64,000 bases of DNA from Spisula solida (Eukaryota > Mollusca > Bivalvia > Venerida > Mactridae), in the NCBI GenBank assembly GCA_947247005.1, contig OX365944.1:21985501-22049500 (forward strand), in the 5' to 3' direction. Position 1 is the first letter of the stretch; each line of letters starts with the position of its first letter. This document shows positions 25,991 through 39,800 of this stretch, piece by piece. Position numbers and translations under genes: made by a program. The notes below the pieces were generated by a model. It ran no database searches, had not been told where the DNA came from, and was given only the letters and a program-made list of their open reading frames with translations.

Positions 25991-27695
25991 ACAGCTAGGA
26001 CTTGGGCAGTTCATTTTCTCGTTGAGTTATGTGTTTGGTGTCGACAGACAACATCTGGAAGCAATGCAGTTCTACAAGTCACCGCTTCAACAGTTTTCTC
26101 ATAATCCAGGGTGTTTTTTGGCCGAACAAGATAAAGGTGGACGGAAACGGAATTCAACTAAACAATGATGAAGTAAAGGTACCGCAAATTAAGCCGTTCT
26201 TTGATATATATTGTAAATGTATAGACATAAAGCAAGCGGTAGTGATTCCGACAAGTCAATGGCCTAATGATCTATAAATACTTGTCTGTCTTAAGTAACA
26301 GATTGTCGAGGAATGATTACTGGCAGAGAGGCTATTAATCAGTGAGAAAAGCACTTTTTTATAGAGAACAATCCAACAAGAATTGTCGGCTGAGAATCAA
26401 TTCCATTCTGTGGTCTATCAGTCCATGCTCAAATGTCAGTATATCACTGCCACAAAGGTCAACGATTAAACAATCGATCAAGAACAGATTTGTATTGTAC
26501 TCTTATCATACGTGTGATTTTCATAATATTAAGTGATTACTTTTATAAATGGTATTACACTACTATTTATTTATTTATACATACCATATTTATATACTAT
26601 TTTCATTTATTTTCGCGTTTAAATGTGCTGTACACTCAGGCTTATGACATGATTAATACAAAATGAAATGGATTCAAGCATGCAAATCAAAATGATATAT
26701 ATATATAATGTAACAGATAATTATACAAATATCGATTATGGACAAATTGATAAATCAACACATCCATCACGCACACTGATAAGTTATACAACATACACTG
26801 TTTAAGTTGGCTTCGTAAGCTGAATGGCCAGTCCATACGCGCATTTACTCCACCTACCGGTGTTCTGTGTTCACTACGCCAGCCCAACGAGTGGACACAT
26901 CTCACTGAACAACTAACAATCTCCTGCTCTGCACCAGATAATTCATAATCATTATTGCTGCAAAATAACGTGACGTCGTTCGACTAATGTCGGGGAGCCC
27001 ATGATCGGCTATGTAAGAAAGAAGTGTCTCTTGTAATTGCCACTTCCCGTTTATGCCCAGCAACATGGGTTACACCAGCAACGTGCTGTAACATGCCACA
27101 AAATTCAAGTACACTAGGAAGTGAACTTTACAAAGTCTTATTTCAAAAGAATCTATCCCCATCAAATAGTATGTTACTTTTTGTCGTTACAAGTATGCCA
27201 ACAATCGGCAGTCATACTGGTGTTTTTTAGCCATGTTTACTAGATGGAGGTGGTCTAAAAACCTTAGCTAGACGCTAAATAATATTCTTGATGACATCAT
27301 GTGTTCAAAAGAGGAGAAATATTTAATTATTGATTCTTCAGATTTTGTTGATTGGATTATTTCAGTTAATTATTCCTTCATAGGCTAAATTTCAACGTTT
27401 TCTTCTCCGAAAACCGTACTTGTTGTCATACGCCATACCCAAGAACCATAACCAGCTATTAATTGCTGTATGATAGCATCGTTTAATGTTTCCTAGTTTT
27501 ACCAATAATATCAATCGAAAGGATTCCACGTTGTGTGCTGTGTATGGTTGTAATTATTAAGACATTTCGGTCAAGGAAGACCCATAACAGTGCAAGAACT
27601 TATTGCCGATGGAGTCGCGTGTTTTGTTGAAAGTACATATACAGCAAGTAGAAAAGACCATGAGTGTGATACAAGGAATCCGGATCCCGAACATA

Positions 27696-27742
27696 CCCTT
27701 GTTCTTTAACTAGCCCTGTGTATAGCACCGATTCACACGAGA
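27696..27742 (-). mobile_element. SINE-type core domain, U2
   Basis: On the minus strand it carries a CGGTGCTATACACAGGG word and TTAAAGAACAAGGG, shared with the tRNA-headed SINE at 52945-53202. The sequences on either side differ from that SINE, so this is a second family or a fragment using the same core. Confidence 0.5.
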
Positions 27743-29084
27743 CTACCTCTGTGTTACTAACTAGTTCATCTCTAGTTGGGTGGCAAATACTGAAAAGCGT
27801 TTCCGAAATTGCCAATGCACCGATATTTCATACCAAACACCGCAAACATAACTACCCATCTACATATATTGTAACAAAGCGCCTGTCACATATTAAATGT
27901 ATTTTAAATATTTCGTCCGTGATTTCAGATTGTTCTCTCGCTTAAATCCTCAATGCACTCGTAAAGTAACATCATTGTATAGTAATGTATTGTTGTGTAT
28001 AACGTCAGTATACCAAAGCATGATTAAATAAATCTAAACACTAAAATCTGCATACATCCCGAAGGTTTATAACAAATTACCAAATTGAATGCAGTCAACA
28101 GAGACAATAGACATTATAAAGCAAATGATCCAGACGGCCAGACTAACCATATAAAGACTTCAACAGTACACGCTATGAGTACGTATACACATATGCATTG
28201 ATCAGAAGGCGTAGCTAATTAGCCGCGAAATCAATCATCGAGTGAACACATCCCAACATTTTACGCATATAAGTAATAATTGTAATATGACTGAGGACGT
28301 CCACATCAGAAACGAATGCATATTTGTCACTTCGCGGAGAAACAAGATGTTAAGGCATTATTTTCGCTCACGTATTCAATCTGCATACGAAACATTTGGA
28401 GTTGAGGCGTCTTCGTAATTGAAATTCTAGCAAAGCAATGCACTTGCGTGCATACTTTTTGTCATTGATTTTTGTTGGCGGCATGGTTTTGGCGATTTTT
28501 CAATGTGTAAATGTTATACAATGCCAATAATATAGTATTACAAAACACTAAGATGTATTTTAACGATGCATCTTATCCAATGGAACAGTGTAGACTCATC
28601 ACGAACAGCTTGAAGCACATGCGAGAGCAATATTGGAATATTTCTATGATTGTGCATCTACACATACAGGAATATTACCACAGCACTGTGGGGAACCCAC
28701 GTGACCAGATGCTAATGTTCGGAGCCAATTTTGTAAACAAACTGCCTCGATTCAGGTAACATTTTTGCTTGTAACTTTCTTAATAATTGGTCGATCAGGA
28801 TGAAATATAGACGAGCGCCGTCTCCTTTCAAAAGCAAATCATCGACGCTCTTATCTGGGTGACAAAATTGTGTACTTTTTGTTATTTGGGCAACGGCGCA
28901 TTTCGTAAACCGCAATCTGCTATGCTACGGTTCGGAGCAATTCACTAAAACATGTCCTTAACAAATTACAGCTTCATTAAAAGTTATAATTTAATAGCGA
29001 TTATGTGGGTCGCAAAATTTAAGATCGACAAGCAAAATATTTCTGATAAATATGAGCAACAGACAAAATGAGACGACATAAACA

Positions 29085-29198
29085 AAAATGCTACAGTTCG
29101 GAGCTAAAATGAAAATGCTACAGTCCGGAGCTATTTTCATAAAATGCTACGGTTCGGAGCTATTTTCAGAAAATGCTACGGCTCAGAGCTAAGACTAT
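29085..29198. repeat. Four short tandem repeats, 27-29 bp
   Basis: AAAATGCTAC words start at 29085, 29112, 29141 and 29170, each followed by a GGTTCGGAGCT-like word. Single copies of the same word occur upstream at 28707 and 28918. Confidence 0.7.
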
Positions 29199-29617
29199 GT
29201 GCTATATGCCTTTTTGAATATCAACGCTATTAAGATCATCGACCGAGTATGAATATTCAATTTTTTAACAGTTTCGCGGAACACAAAAATAATAACACAC
29301 ACATGTCGATGCCGAACACCCCTTATAAAATGTATTCGTATAGGCATCTTCCGCACCATTTTGTCATGTGGTGACAAATTTAGAGGCACAAAAACAACGC
29401 GTTTCTTGGAGTTTGAACTATACCTCAGTACATCTAGAAACGCAACAATTTTATCCTCGATATGTTTTCTTTTATTGTAAATACATCTGTTCTGTTCTGT
29501 AAATTCCGTTTTCCAGAGGCGTCTAATCATTTGTAAAGTGCGCTTAGGATAAGGAAAGGTGATGAAATGTGGTACATTCCACAAAGGTGGATTTTTCAGA
29601 TGTGTACGATTTATCAC
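29195..29617 (-). other. 140-codon open frame, unrecognised, doubtful
   Basis: The longest open frame outside repeats. It is rich in Lys, Arg, Ile and Phe. The frame opens at GTG and has no ATG at its start, which is unfavourable in an animal. By my estimate a frame this long has a moderate chance of occurring in 64 kb of such AT-rich DNA. No motif or family is recognised. It could be a decayed piece of transposon coding sequence. Confidence 0.2.
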
Positions 29618-30552
29618 TGATATTTTAGTACAATACTGACCTCATCTGTTTACTTTAGTAATTTGTAAAACTAATTGTGCAACAATTGACCAAACCGATT
29701 TATATTTGTAAATATCACATTAACCTGGGTGCACTATAATGGAAAGAAAATCACAACAGACGAGTCACGTGTTTCGGAATAAAAATGCCATGATTGTCCA
29801 AACATGTGCATATTCACAACTTTGGGACGTTTGTACAAAGAAGCACGATGACCTTTCTTTTTTTCTTAATATTCTAATAGAGAACACTTTCATTAACATC
29901 ATTTGGAAAAAATAAAAACATTCTTGGACCAGATTTTTTATTGGCCTCCAGAGTACTATTTTGCGCCATTTTCATGCCGTTTTCTTTGAAAAGGGAGACA
30001 CTTCTGGTTAAATAGCACAAAAAGAAATACGGTGACCTATATTTTTTTATTAGTCAATAATGTATCTTTTTTAATTTTCGAGCTTTAATTTTGGGCAAAT
30101 TTTGAAAATTCATTTGTTGTCAAAAATGTGTGAATGTTATGAAAGATTGAAAATGTGCATAGGTATATTTAAGTAGTACATGTATGTATGTTTTTGTTCA
30201 TCTGAACTAAAAAATACTAATGAAAAAAAATAGATTTTTATTAAAAAATAAATGAAAATTCATGATTTTTGTCATTTTTATAGAAAAGTGATGTTGCAAA
30301 ATTTCATTTTCTGAGAAAACGAGTTCGGTGACCCCTGTTTTGCTTTAGCTTATTGTTTTCAGAATAAGATTTCCAATACAATAAAGTGAGTTTAAAAAAT
30401 CTTGGAAGAAAAAACTATAGACAATGTCTTGAGTCACGCTACTAGCACATTGACACCTTTCGCGACCGTCCCTGTTCAGGTCACCCACGTTTAAAAACTG
30501 CCCGACAGGACCAGTAACACCGCGTGAACATCATCCGAAACAGGTTCACAAC

Positions 30553-30722
30553 TGCTATTTTGCACCATCACATGTTCATGTATACATATTTATGCTTCTA
30601 ACCAAGCCACAGTTTTTGCTCCTATATGAACCATGAATTAAATGTATTGCCTGTTTTGTTGGCTGTCTGAGCATGCAATGATTAATAGAGATTTAAAATC
30701 ATACTGGTGGGCTGACTTTCTG
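30553..30722 (-). repeat. Inverted fragment of the array unit
   Basis: Reverse complement of U1 12884-13266 (and U3 about 40575-40955) with the middle missing: it joins the CACATGTTCATG end directly to the GGTGGGCTGACTTTCTG end. It lies immediately before the palindrome, so the junction combined an inversion with deletion. Confidence 0.75.
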
Positions 30723-30727
30723 AATAC

Positions 30728-30940
30728 AGTTGTTGCACTCCATAACATATTTACTATCACGATCTAAATTAACTTCTGTATATGTTTGGTCACGAGAATT
30801 ACAAAACATCAAATAGTGTCTATTATATAACAACGTTACAATGTTATGTTTCCAAACAGTTATGAGATTATAACGTGACCAAACATATACAGAAGTTAAT
30901 TTAGATCGTGATAGTAAATATGTTATGGAATGCAACAACT
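30728..30940. repeat. Fold-back palindrome, two 67-bp arms and 79-bp spacer
   Basis: The arm at 30728-30794 is the reverse complement of 30874-30940 with one mismatch seen. The right arm is the normal unit sequence (compare U1 1073-1140); the left arm is its inverted copy, replacing the SINE and upstream sequence found in U1 and U4. The spacer (30795-30873) is normal unit sequence. The high arm identity suggests a recent event or maintenance by gene conversion. Confidence 0.9.
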
Positions 30941-32680
30941 GACAAAAAAGTAGAATCACATAGTACGGTAGCCAATTTTAGTCACACATATAAAGTAACT
31001 CTTGCCTTTATAAAACATAACAATGAATCATCAAACATACCCATAAATTTCCGTATGACAGGCATGCCTGGGGAAAATAAAATGTTGACTTGATCGTATT
31101 TGAGTCGCAGATATACAAGGGTAGTTCATGTAGTACATGGACGTTCGCCATAGCGATGGATAGAAACATACCGGTGTTATACTCATTCCAACAATATCGA
31201 TCGACCGAGTATTAAACGAACATCCCTCGCATATAGTATTGGAATGTTGTTTAACGAGAGTAGCCAGACTATTCTATCTAAATGATATGTACTTTACAAT
31301 AATCTCGAAATCGATTGCGCGATACCTCAAAAATAAGCAACGTCATATTTGGTTACAACAACTACATTCAACGTCTTAGTTCACCAAGTGTAAGCGCCCC
31401 TGAGATTAAGCGAGGCATTCTATACGGAATGTAGTCAATTTGCAACAGGAGGAGCAATATTTTATATAATTCTAATTGCTTAAATGGTTTTACCAGGGTT
31501 CTTTAATATATTAATACACAATTATCCTACTACGAGTATATAAGTTATTAAGAAACGCCATTTGGTCGACATTATATATGTTGGCTAAAAATGCAAACTA
31601 ACATGCATGAAGACGTATACATTGTTTTATATAAGTTTTCTTCTGCATTAGTAATTCGAGAATAAAATGCAACAGTCGAACGTATGTTCAAACATGCCTG
31701 AAAAATTGGGTAACAGAAGAAAAAGTAAAAAGTTGCAATCATGTAACACATTTGTAATTTGGAACACAATACAATTTCAATCAAACAAAAAAACGCATTA
31801 AATTGAAATCACTTGAATTATTTGTTCTCAGGAAAACTCATTTTGTGCATCCTCATATTAAGCCCCCTCTACTTTATTGTCGAAATACACGATACGAATT
31901 TTGATCAATTCATATTTATTATCTTAAACCACCACCTTAGTGTTTCTTGTTAAAAAACAACAAATCCCAACCGAAATCAGACCTTCTGTAGAAAACGTAA
32001 ATTACAACCACTGAGTATTAAACATCTGATTTCTTTTACGACATAGCATCTTCAAGATCTGGATAAATCAGCAACGCTAAACAATTCTGTGTGATATTTT
32101 GTTATGTTGATTACCATGTCAGTGTCTCACAAGCAAGAAAAAAATCAATTAAACTTCAAGATAGATTAATAAATTCCAATCTTGCAGTTTTAGAAAATGA
32201 TTTATCGCTAATCCCCCACTTCTTTGTCGAAATTAATGTCTTAACTAGATCGATTGACGCCAACAATAATGAGGGTACTACTGCTTTTTTCGCCATTTGT
32301 ACCAAATTAGGAGAGAAATGTATTATGTCACCATGTGTGCGTAATTGTAACATTATAAAGAACTCATCTATAGTCGTTAGAAGTGAGAATCACTTGGAAC
32401 ATAACAGCAAAGTTGTGAAGGTAAAGAATGTAACGAATAGCGTATAATTTGATTATTTTTGTTTAATACCATCAAAAATTATTTATGCGGCTGCAGAGAT
32501 TTACCATTTACTGTTATTCTTTAACTTTTTAGGTATTTTTGAAAACTGAAACTAGGTATTTCAGTCTTTTCTACAGCTGAATCTATGTCATTCATCTGTT
32601 TATACATGTAGCTGAAACTATGCCTTTCAGCTCTTTGACAGTTGGGACGTTCGAATTATTGACAGCTGAAACTTTCAGCG

Positions 32681-32785
32681 GTTACGTTCATTTTCTAGAT
32701 CGGTTGTTTGTTCGGCCTTGTGTCGTGTAATTGTTGTACGTGATGTGTTTTATGTTTTATGCGCTCATAATTTCAATGTAAGTTG
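32681..32785 (+). repeat. Dispersed CTCGGYTG repeat, U3 partial copy
   Basis: TTCATTTTCTAGATCGGTTG to TGATGTGTTTTATG, preceded by GCTGAAAC repeats (32540-32680). The right part is missing. Confidence 0.5.
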
Positions 32786-33255
32786 TTGCTGGTGTATTTT
32801 ATTTAATTTTAGATTTATCTTGTGTAATACCTGAGTGTGAACAAGTCGCGGCATGCATTCATGTCTAATTTACCTAGGTTGTACATATTAAAGGGTATTT
32901 AGGTTTTTTCGCAAGTTAATCGTAAACATCAGGTTACCGACTAATTAGACGAATATAAATACAGCTCAACTCAAATCAAATCAAGAAATTATTTCTGAAT
33001 ATCTTGAATTGCTCAAATTATAATCATAGCTTAATCTTTTGCAGAGAATTCATTAATTCCGGAATCTAGAATTCAGTGATATGTGGGTTGATTAGTTTAC
33101 ATATAAAATTGCATAAAGTTTGGTGTATTTCGAAATCAACAGGAAGGTGGTGGGGTTCAATCAAAACCATTGATTAATTGGCGTTTAATATAGTTCACCA
33201 GAATGTGAACAGTTTTTATCTTTTCACAAAAGGAGAGACAACGTACACTGTTTAA

Positions 33256-34148
33256 GGATGTTGGAGCGCTTAGGATCCAACTTTCAGAATTTGCTCAAAT
33301 TTTGCCAGGAAGTAAAGAAATCTATACTGAAACAAAATATGATGAAAAACACTAGGTCACGGAACTCGTTTTTCGGGTAATAAGCCCTGATTGAAGTGTG
33401 TATGAATTATTTTTAAAATTCCATGGAAATTGATAAATTGGTGGTGGTGTTCAAATTTGACATTTTTATTTGATGTCTGTGATCTAAACAATAAAATTGT
33501 TTTCAATATAGTTTGGGTACACATTGTTTTACATGATCAAGATACTAAAAAGGGTATATTTAATTTTGGTCTAATATATATTGCTCTTTTACCCCACCCA
33601 CTTCATATTTAATGCAGCAAAAAAGCAGCCAGGTAAAATCCTAATAACTTTTTTTCCCACCTTAAACTTTTTTTTTATATTCGGTAAAATAAGTCTAGTG
33701 ACATAGATCTTTAAAATTATGCAATAAAAAATAGATGTCACCGAGGTATCTTTTTCGCAATTTTTGTTTTTATTTTGGTTTAATGTGTCTAAAATGCTGA
33801 GAAAATCAATGTAAACGCTTAAAATATAATGTATTGAACATGTAAATATCGCGAAAACACATCAACACACAATAAACAAACATTACCAAACGAACCTGAC
33901 TCCCAAAAAAGTCATTTGGCATAAATAGCAATATTTCTTTTTTACCCCACCCACCTATTTTGTAATGTAATATTTTTCTCGGAATGAAAACCGTCATTTC
34001 GATTAGTATTTTCTAATTTTATTGTACAATGCTTATCAAAACTATTCAATTTGATTTATTTTAGATTATTTTGACACATTTTTACATTTATAAGGCACAA
34101 AACGTACTATGACAAATGACGCATGCGCATTAAACCGATCCAGCATCC
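33256..34148. mobile_element. 893-bp piggyBac-like non-autonomous element
   Basis: Imperfect inverted ends: GGATGTTGGAGCG on the left and, reversed, GGATGCTGGATCG on the right. TTAA flanks both sides (33252-33255 and 34149-34152). U1 near 2870 has a single uninterrupted TTAA, and U4 near 55640 has an uninterrupted, slightly changed site. TTAA duplication is the hallmark of piggyBac transposases. The interior is AT-rich, has a direct repeat containing TTTACCCCACCCAC (near 33588 and 33941) and no transposase frame. Confidence 0.88.
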
Positions 34149-34152
34149 TTAA

Positions 34153-35974
34153 ACACAGTCTGAAAAACATACTTTTGGCATTGGAATGTTTTAGCTAACC
34201 GTCTCATGTCAAATGCATGAATAATGTGACGATGTATTTGTTGACGCTTATGAATGTGAAATGATAGCAGGGCTTTTAAGACGAAATAACAGTTGAAAAC
34301 ATAGCTTGCATTTATCAGCATATGTTCTTATAGAGGGCGTTCATCTTACGCTCGACATTCCGGAATATGTTTGGATATTTTCCTCACGTGCACTTTCAAT
34401 AGCAAACAGATCACACAAGCTCCTTGCGTTGTTAAATTTCATTGTTTTCATACAGATTCGACAATTGCAAAGTCAGTTAATGTGTTGTTTCTTTTATTAT
34501 TTATTTAACCGCTTGTGGGTCGGACGAGCCTATTTAAGTATAAGAAACGTATTTTGAACGCTTCAAGTTGCAAAAGATTAAAGATATAAACACCCGGAGT
34601 GGACAGGACGATTCATATGCACAATCATTGGGACGGCTTGTAAATGTTGGATTCAGTAATTTAATAGAACGCTCGAGAAGACAAATAGTGTGTTTTCTTA
34701 TGCAACAAACGTTAGATTATCAGCATGTGCAAAATCTACTATGTTTACTACGTAATTTAGTAAGTCAATGCTGAAACAAAATTTGTTTATTTTCCTTATC
34801 ATTTCTGCTGACATATCCATTATGTATTCAAGCTGAACGCATTTTAAAGTCCATTAAACCAATTTGTTTGCCATGTTAATGTAGAGATATAAATAAAGAA
34901 TAACTTTCCCATTCTCCAGGATAGTTAACTGAATATTAAAACACTGATTCTGAGAGTAGGACAAAACGTTACATAGAGCAATGGCGAGAAACTGTAGCAC
35001 GTAGAAGATCCCTTTTTACCAAAACAGAGACTCCTATGGGACATGGCATGGCATATGGACGATATGAAATTGTTAGTGCTTATTCATACAGATCTGCATT
35101 ATCAATGTTAAAAGGAATTACATAATATGTCTTATGTTTTAAACTAACTGAAACAGATATTTGAATCAACAAAAACGGATAATTGCTGCATCATATTGTT
35201 TGATTTGGAACATGCTAGAAAGATGATAACAAATTCGATAGGAGGGTAGAAAGTTCTCAAGTTTCCAAGGGTGAAAGCAATGCCTTGGTGGACTGGAAAT
35301 ATTTCGGTTTCAAAAACTTGAACGTTTTAGTGAACATTTTCAATGGGATAAACGGACTGGATAATCACATTATTACTCTGCGTCAGAACGTGCCGGGGAA
35401 TAAAAATCACAAGGTACATGTGCAAGTCACAAAGACATATATAAAGATGAGGTAGAAAAATATTAAATTGAACAGCTTCAAGAACACGACACTCTGCTCT
35501 TTATCGAATTACAGCAACCATGGTCCATAGCAAACGAGAAAGAAATGTTTTTTGGTATCAAACTGCCATTAGTTATCAAAGAATAAAGAAAAGATTAACA
35601 TGGAAATTGGAAGTTCTAGCAATCAATGAAATATTCACTATCAAACATCTCGACAAATCACCGAATGCATGATGGCATTTAAATGATTTCTGTTCCTGCA
35701 AAAATAAAGTGCCTGAACTATATAGGCTGTGAGGTCGTGCTTATCTATAACGGGTAATCGACACTTGTAAAGAAACACTAATAAATTACACACTAATTAA
35801 TTATTCATAAAATCAGAGTCGCAAACAGAATAATTATTACGTTTGTATTAATATTTAAATACGTGGCACGTGTTCTTATTCCTATAGAAATATTCATTCA
35901 TGCATTTTTTGCGCGTTTAATATTATGAGCATTTAGCTATGATATAGCAATCATTAGAAACACAAGTTATTTTC
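34153..35974. other. Gene-free unit sequence of U3
   Basis: Aligned with U1 2864-5347 and U4 55645-58970. No insertions of the kind seen in U1 and U4, and no gene recognised. Confidence 0.55.
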
Positions 35975-36800
35975 AAGAAAATCTCTATAGGATGTTCAAA
36001 CAGACGTTGCGTCTCCCTAACAGCTCTATATGATGTTGAAACAGGAGTTGCGTCACCACAAAAGCTCTATGGTATGTTAAAGCAGACGTTGCGTCTCCAT
36101 AACATTTTTATGGTTTGTTGAAGCAGACGTTGCGTCTCCATAACATCTCTATGGTTTGTTGAAGCAGACGTTGCGTCTCCATAACATCTTTATGGTTTGT
36201 TGAAACAGGAGTTGCGTCACCACAACAGCTCTATGTTATGTTGAAACAGGAGTTGCGTCACCACAACAGCTCTATAGGATGTTGAAACAGAAATTGCGTC
36301 ACGACAACAGCTATATAGGATGTTGAAGCAGACGTTGCGTCTCAAGAACAGCTCTATAGTTTGTTGAAACTCCACAACAGCTCTATATGATGTTTAAACA
36401 GAAGTTGCGTCTCCACAACAGCTCTATGGGATGTTGAAACATAAGTTGCGTCTCCACAACAGCTCTATAGGATGTTGAAACAGGAGTTGCGTCTCCACAA
36501 CAGCTCTATGGGATGTTGAAACAGGAGTTGCGTCTCCACAACAGCTCTATGGGATGTTGAAACAGGAGTTGCGTCTCCACAACAGCTCTTTGGATGTTGA
36601 AACAGGAGTTGCGTCTCCACAACAGCTCTATGGTATGTTGAAACAGGAGATGCGTCACCACAACAGCTCCATAGGTTGGTGCGCCAGGACTTGCGTCCAC
36701 ACAACAGCTATATAAGATGTTGCAACAAACAGGGGTTGGGTCTCTACAACAGCTATATAGATTGTTGCAACAGGATTTGTCAAATTGGTCCCAACAACAG
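35975..36800. repeat. Minisatellite (41-bp unit), U3
   Basis: About twenty units. The core from 36400 to 36660 is nearly regular with a 41-bp period (GGATGTTGAAACAGGAG, TTGCGTCTCCACAACAGC, TCTATG). An earlier sub-block uses GCAGACGTTGCGTCTCC and a TTTGTTG variant. Because 41 is not divisible by three, the 64-80 codon minus-strand frames here are by-products. Confidence 0.9.
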
Positions 36801-39800
36801 CACTAATGTGTTCGTCGAGCCACTACAACCCCTATTGTAACACCCCATAGTGCTTACAATCACCGCTACTCTCGTAGATATTTACGGGAGGGTATTGGTA
36901 ATGTTATGGATGATGATCACATGTTCCTGTTCATGATCATTGGCTCATAGCGATCTCCAACAGAGATTTACCGGCCGTGTGAATGCGGGACGTGCAGATG
37001 TGGTCGGTGTCGTCAGACAAAAACTGGAAGCAATTCATTTCTACAAGTCACCGCTTCAACAATTTTCTCATTGTATAAGGGGTGGCTTTTTGACGAACAA
37101 GATAAAAGATGGATGGATACAGAATTCAACTGAACAAGGATACAGAAAAAGTACCGCAAATTAAGCCGTTGTTTGATACATATTGTAAATGTATAAAAAC
37201 ATAAAGCAAGCGGTTGTGATTCCGACAAATCAATGGCCAAATGAACTATAAATACTTGCCTGTCTTCAGTAACAGATTGTCGAGGAATGATTACTGACAG
37301 AGAGGATATTAATCAGTGAGAAACCCACTTATTTATAGAGAACAATCAAACAAGCATTGTAGGCGGAGAATCAATTCCATTCTATGGTCCATCAGTCAAT
37401 GCTCAAATGTCAATATACCACGGCCACAAAGATCAACAATTAAACAATCGACCAAGAACATATTTGTATTGTACTACTATCCTGAGTGTGATTTACATAT
37501 TTTAAAAAAAGTGGTTACTTCTAAAAATTGTTATACTCATAAGATTACTTTTCATTTATATATACCACATCTATAAACCATTACTAGTATGTTCATGTAT
37601 TTACACGTTTGACAATCACGAGTAAGACATGGTTAATTCAATGTAAAATGGATACAAACATGCAAGTCAAAATGATATATGTAATAATGTAAACATAATT
37701 ATACAAGTCACAACTATGGACAAATTGATAAATCAACACACCTATCACTAATTGTTGCAAACAGATAACATATTCAATTTAGAATGTTTCAATTTGGCTT
37801 CGTGGGCTGTATGGCGAGTCCACACGCGCATTATCCCCATCAGTCGGTGTTCTGTGTGCACCATGTCAGCCCAACGAGAGGACACATCTCAGTGATACTC
37901 CAACACTTTCCTTCTCTCTTATGACGAGACCATTCACCAGAAAATTCATCATTCAAAGCGGCTCAGTGTACATTACTGTTGTAAAATGATGTATTTCCGC
38001 TGGTGTCAGGGAGCCCATGATTGGATATGTAAGACAGAAGTGCCGGTGTCTCTTGTAATTGCCACATCCAGTTTATGCCTAGCAACGTGCGTAAAGGGCA
38101 AGACCTTGGATTTATACCACACTTTTTATATAGGTTTGGCCATTGACAACAGAGAATGATTCAAAATTGATTTGCTTCAGATTTTGATGTTTTATTTGTT
38201 TAGTTAATTCTTCCTTCATTTTCAAATAACAATTATTGAGATGATGTATATGTAGATATTATGTATACACCATTATATATCGGAAGTATAAATTTCATCG
38301 TGTTCTTCTCTGAATAGTACTTTTGTCATAAATCCACTATATGCCATATTCAAGAAGAATAATCAACTAGACTTTGCTTTATGATAGCATAGGTGCGTTC
38401 CCTTAACCGACTACGTTGAACGGAAATACGATAGCATTTGGCAGGTGCGCTTGAAGTCTAGTGATTATGTTTTATTATTATCCAATTTATTAAACCGTTA
38501 CATAAAAATCAATGACTAATTAATTCTAAACTTCAAAGCTGATAAAATCCCTATATATACGCAACTGATGATACAAGTTCGCTAAATATGGAATATGTTA
38601 TATTGACATGTAATTTACAGTAGTACATAAGAACAAATCAATTTTATATAACCACGAAGTGCAAATCATATTCTACGTAGAAGGCAAACCTAGTTATTAT
38701 CATATTTATTGTATAGCGGCTATCGAATCCTCCTCTAATATTTTACACAGATTTATAAGTGCAATAATCATAAAAAGCCGTCACAGCTGACGCCATGATA
38801 ATTAAGATTATAGCAGATATCACCTAACCTAGCTATTAAACACATGCAAACTTTGTGAACTAAACGTTGTATCGACTAAATCAGGCAGGAATAATCAACG
38901 TTTAATGTGTTCCTAGTTTAGCCAGACAAACAAAGCACCTGGCACATATTAAATGTATTTTAAATATTTCGTCCGTGATTTCAGATTGTGCTCTTTTTCC
39001 AAATCGCTAATCTAACGCCTCAATGCTCTCATAAAATAACATTATTGTATAGTAATGTATTGTTTTATAACGTCATTATATCATAGCATGATTAAATATT
39101 CGTCTATTACCTTTGTCCGTGTTAATGGCCCATGTGTACACTAAAATCTGCAAACATCCCGATGGTTTATAACAAATTACCAATGCAGTCGAAAGAGACA
39201 ATTATAGATTATAAAGCCAATGATTCAGACATCCAGACAAATTATATAAAGACTTCAACAGTACACGCTATGAGTACGTATTCACATATGCATTGATCAG
39301 AAGGCGTAGCTTATTAGCCGCGAAATCAATCATAGAGAGAACACATCCAAACATTTTATGCATATTAGTCAAAATTGAAATTTAGCTGAAGACGTTCATA
39401 TCTGAAAAAATGCATATTTGTCACTTTGGGGAAAAACAGGTTGTTAAGACATTTTTTTCGCTCACGTATTCAATCTGCATACGAAACACTTGGAGTTGAG
39501 GCGTCTTCGTAATTGAAATGCTAGCAAAGCAATGCGAGTTGCGTGCATACTTTTTGTCATTGATTTCTTGTTTGCGGTATGGTTTTGGCGATTTTTCAAT
39601 GTGTAAATCTTATCAAATACCAATAGTTATAGAATATTACAAATATCAGATTACTCAGACACAAGGTGACTTCCAACAAAATATCTACATGCTCATTTAA
39701 CCATACATCATTTCTAATGGGAACAGTTTTAACTCATCACGAATAGCTTGAACCATATCCCAGAGCAATATTAGAATGTTTCTATAATTGTGCACCTACA

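Larger units (their letters stand above)
20656..28690 (+). repeat. Array unit U2 (truncated at both ends)
   Basis: Starts inside the opening module (matching U1 from about 1430) and runs through the same module order to a point matching U1 near 10700, where it breaks into unrelated DNA. It resembles U4 more than U1 or U3 over most of its length. It carries an extra ectopic minisatellite block (22436-22996). Confidence 0.85.
28691..30552. other. 1.9 kb of foreign AT-rich DNA at the broken end of U2
   Basis: Not related to the array unit. The left part has GCTACGGTTCGGAGCT repeats (28707-28735, 28918-28945 and four in tandem at 29085-29190). The right part is very A+T-rich, and on the minus strand shares GGTCACCGAACTCGTTTT (near 30318-30342) with the interior of the piggyBac-like element in U3. 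It may be a pile-up of old transposons. No ends could be defined. Confidence 0.5.

Noticed and set aside
29195..29617. A real 140-residue protein gene
   Set aside because: It opens with GTG, no family or motif is recognised, and the length is only mildly unexpected in AT-rich DNA. Kept as a doubtful feature.
36400..36660. CRISPR-like regular repeats
   Set aside because: The 41-bp units are tandem with no unique spacers, and the context is animal DNA.
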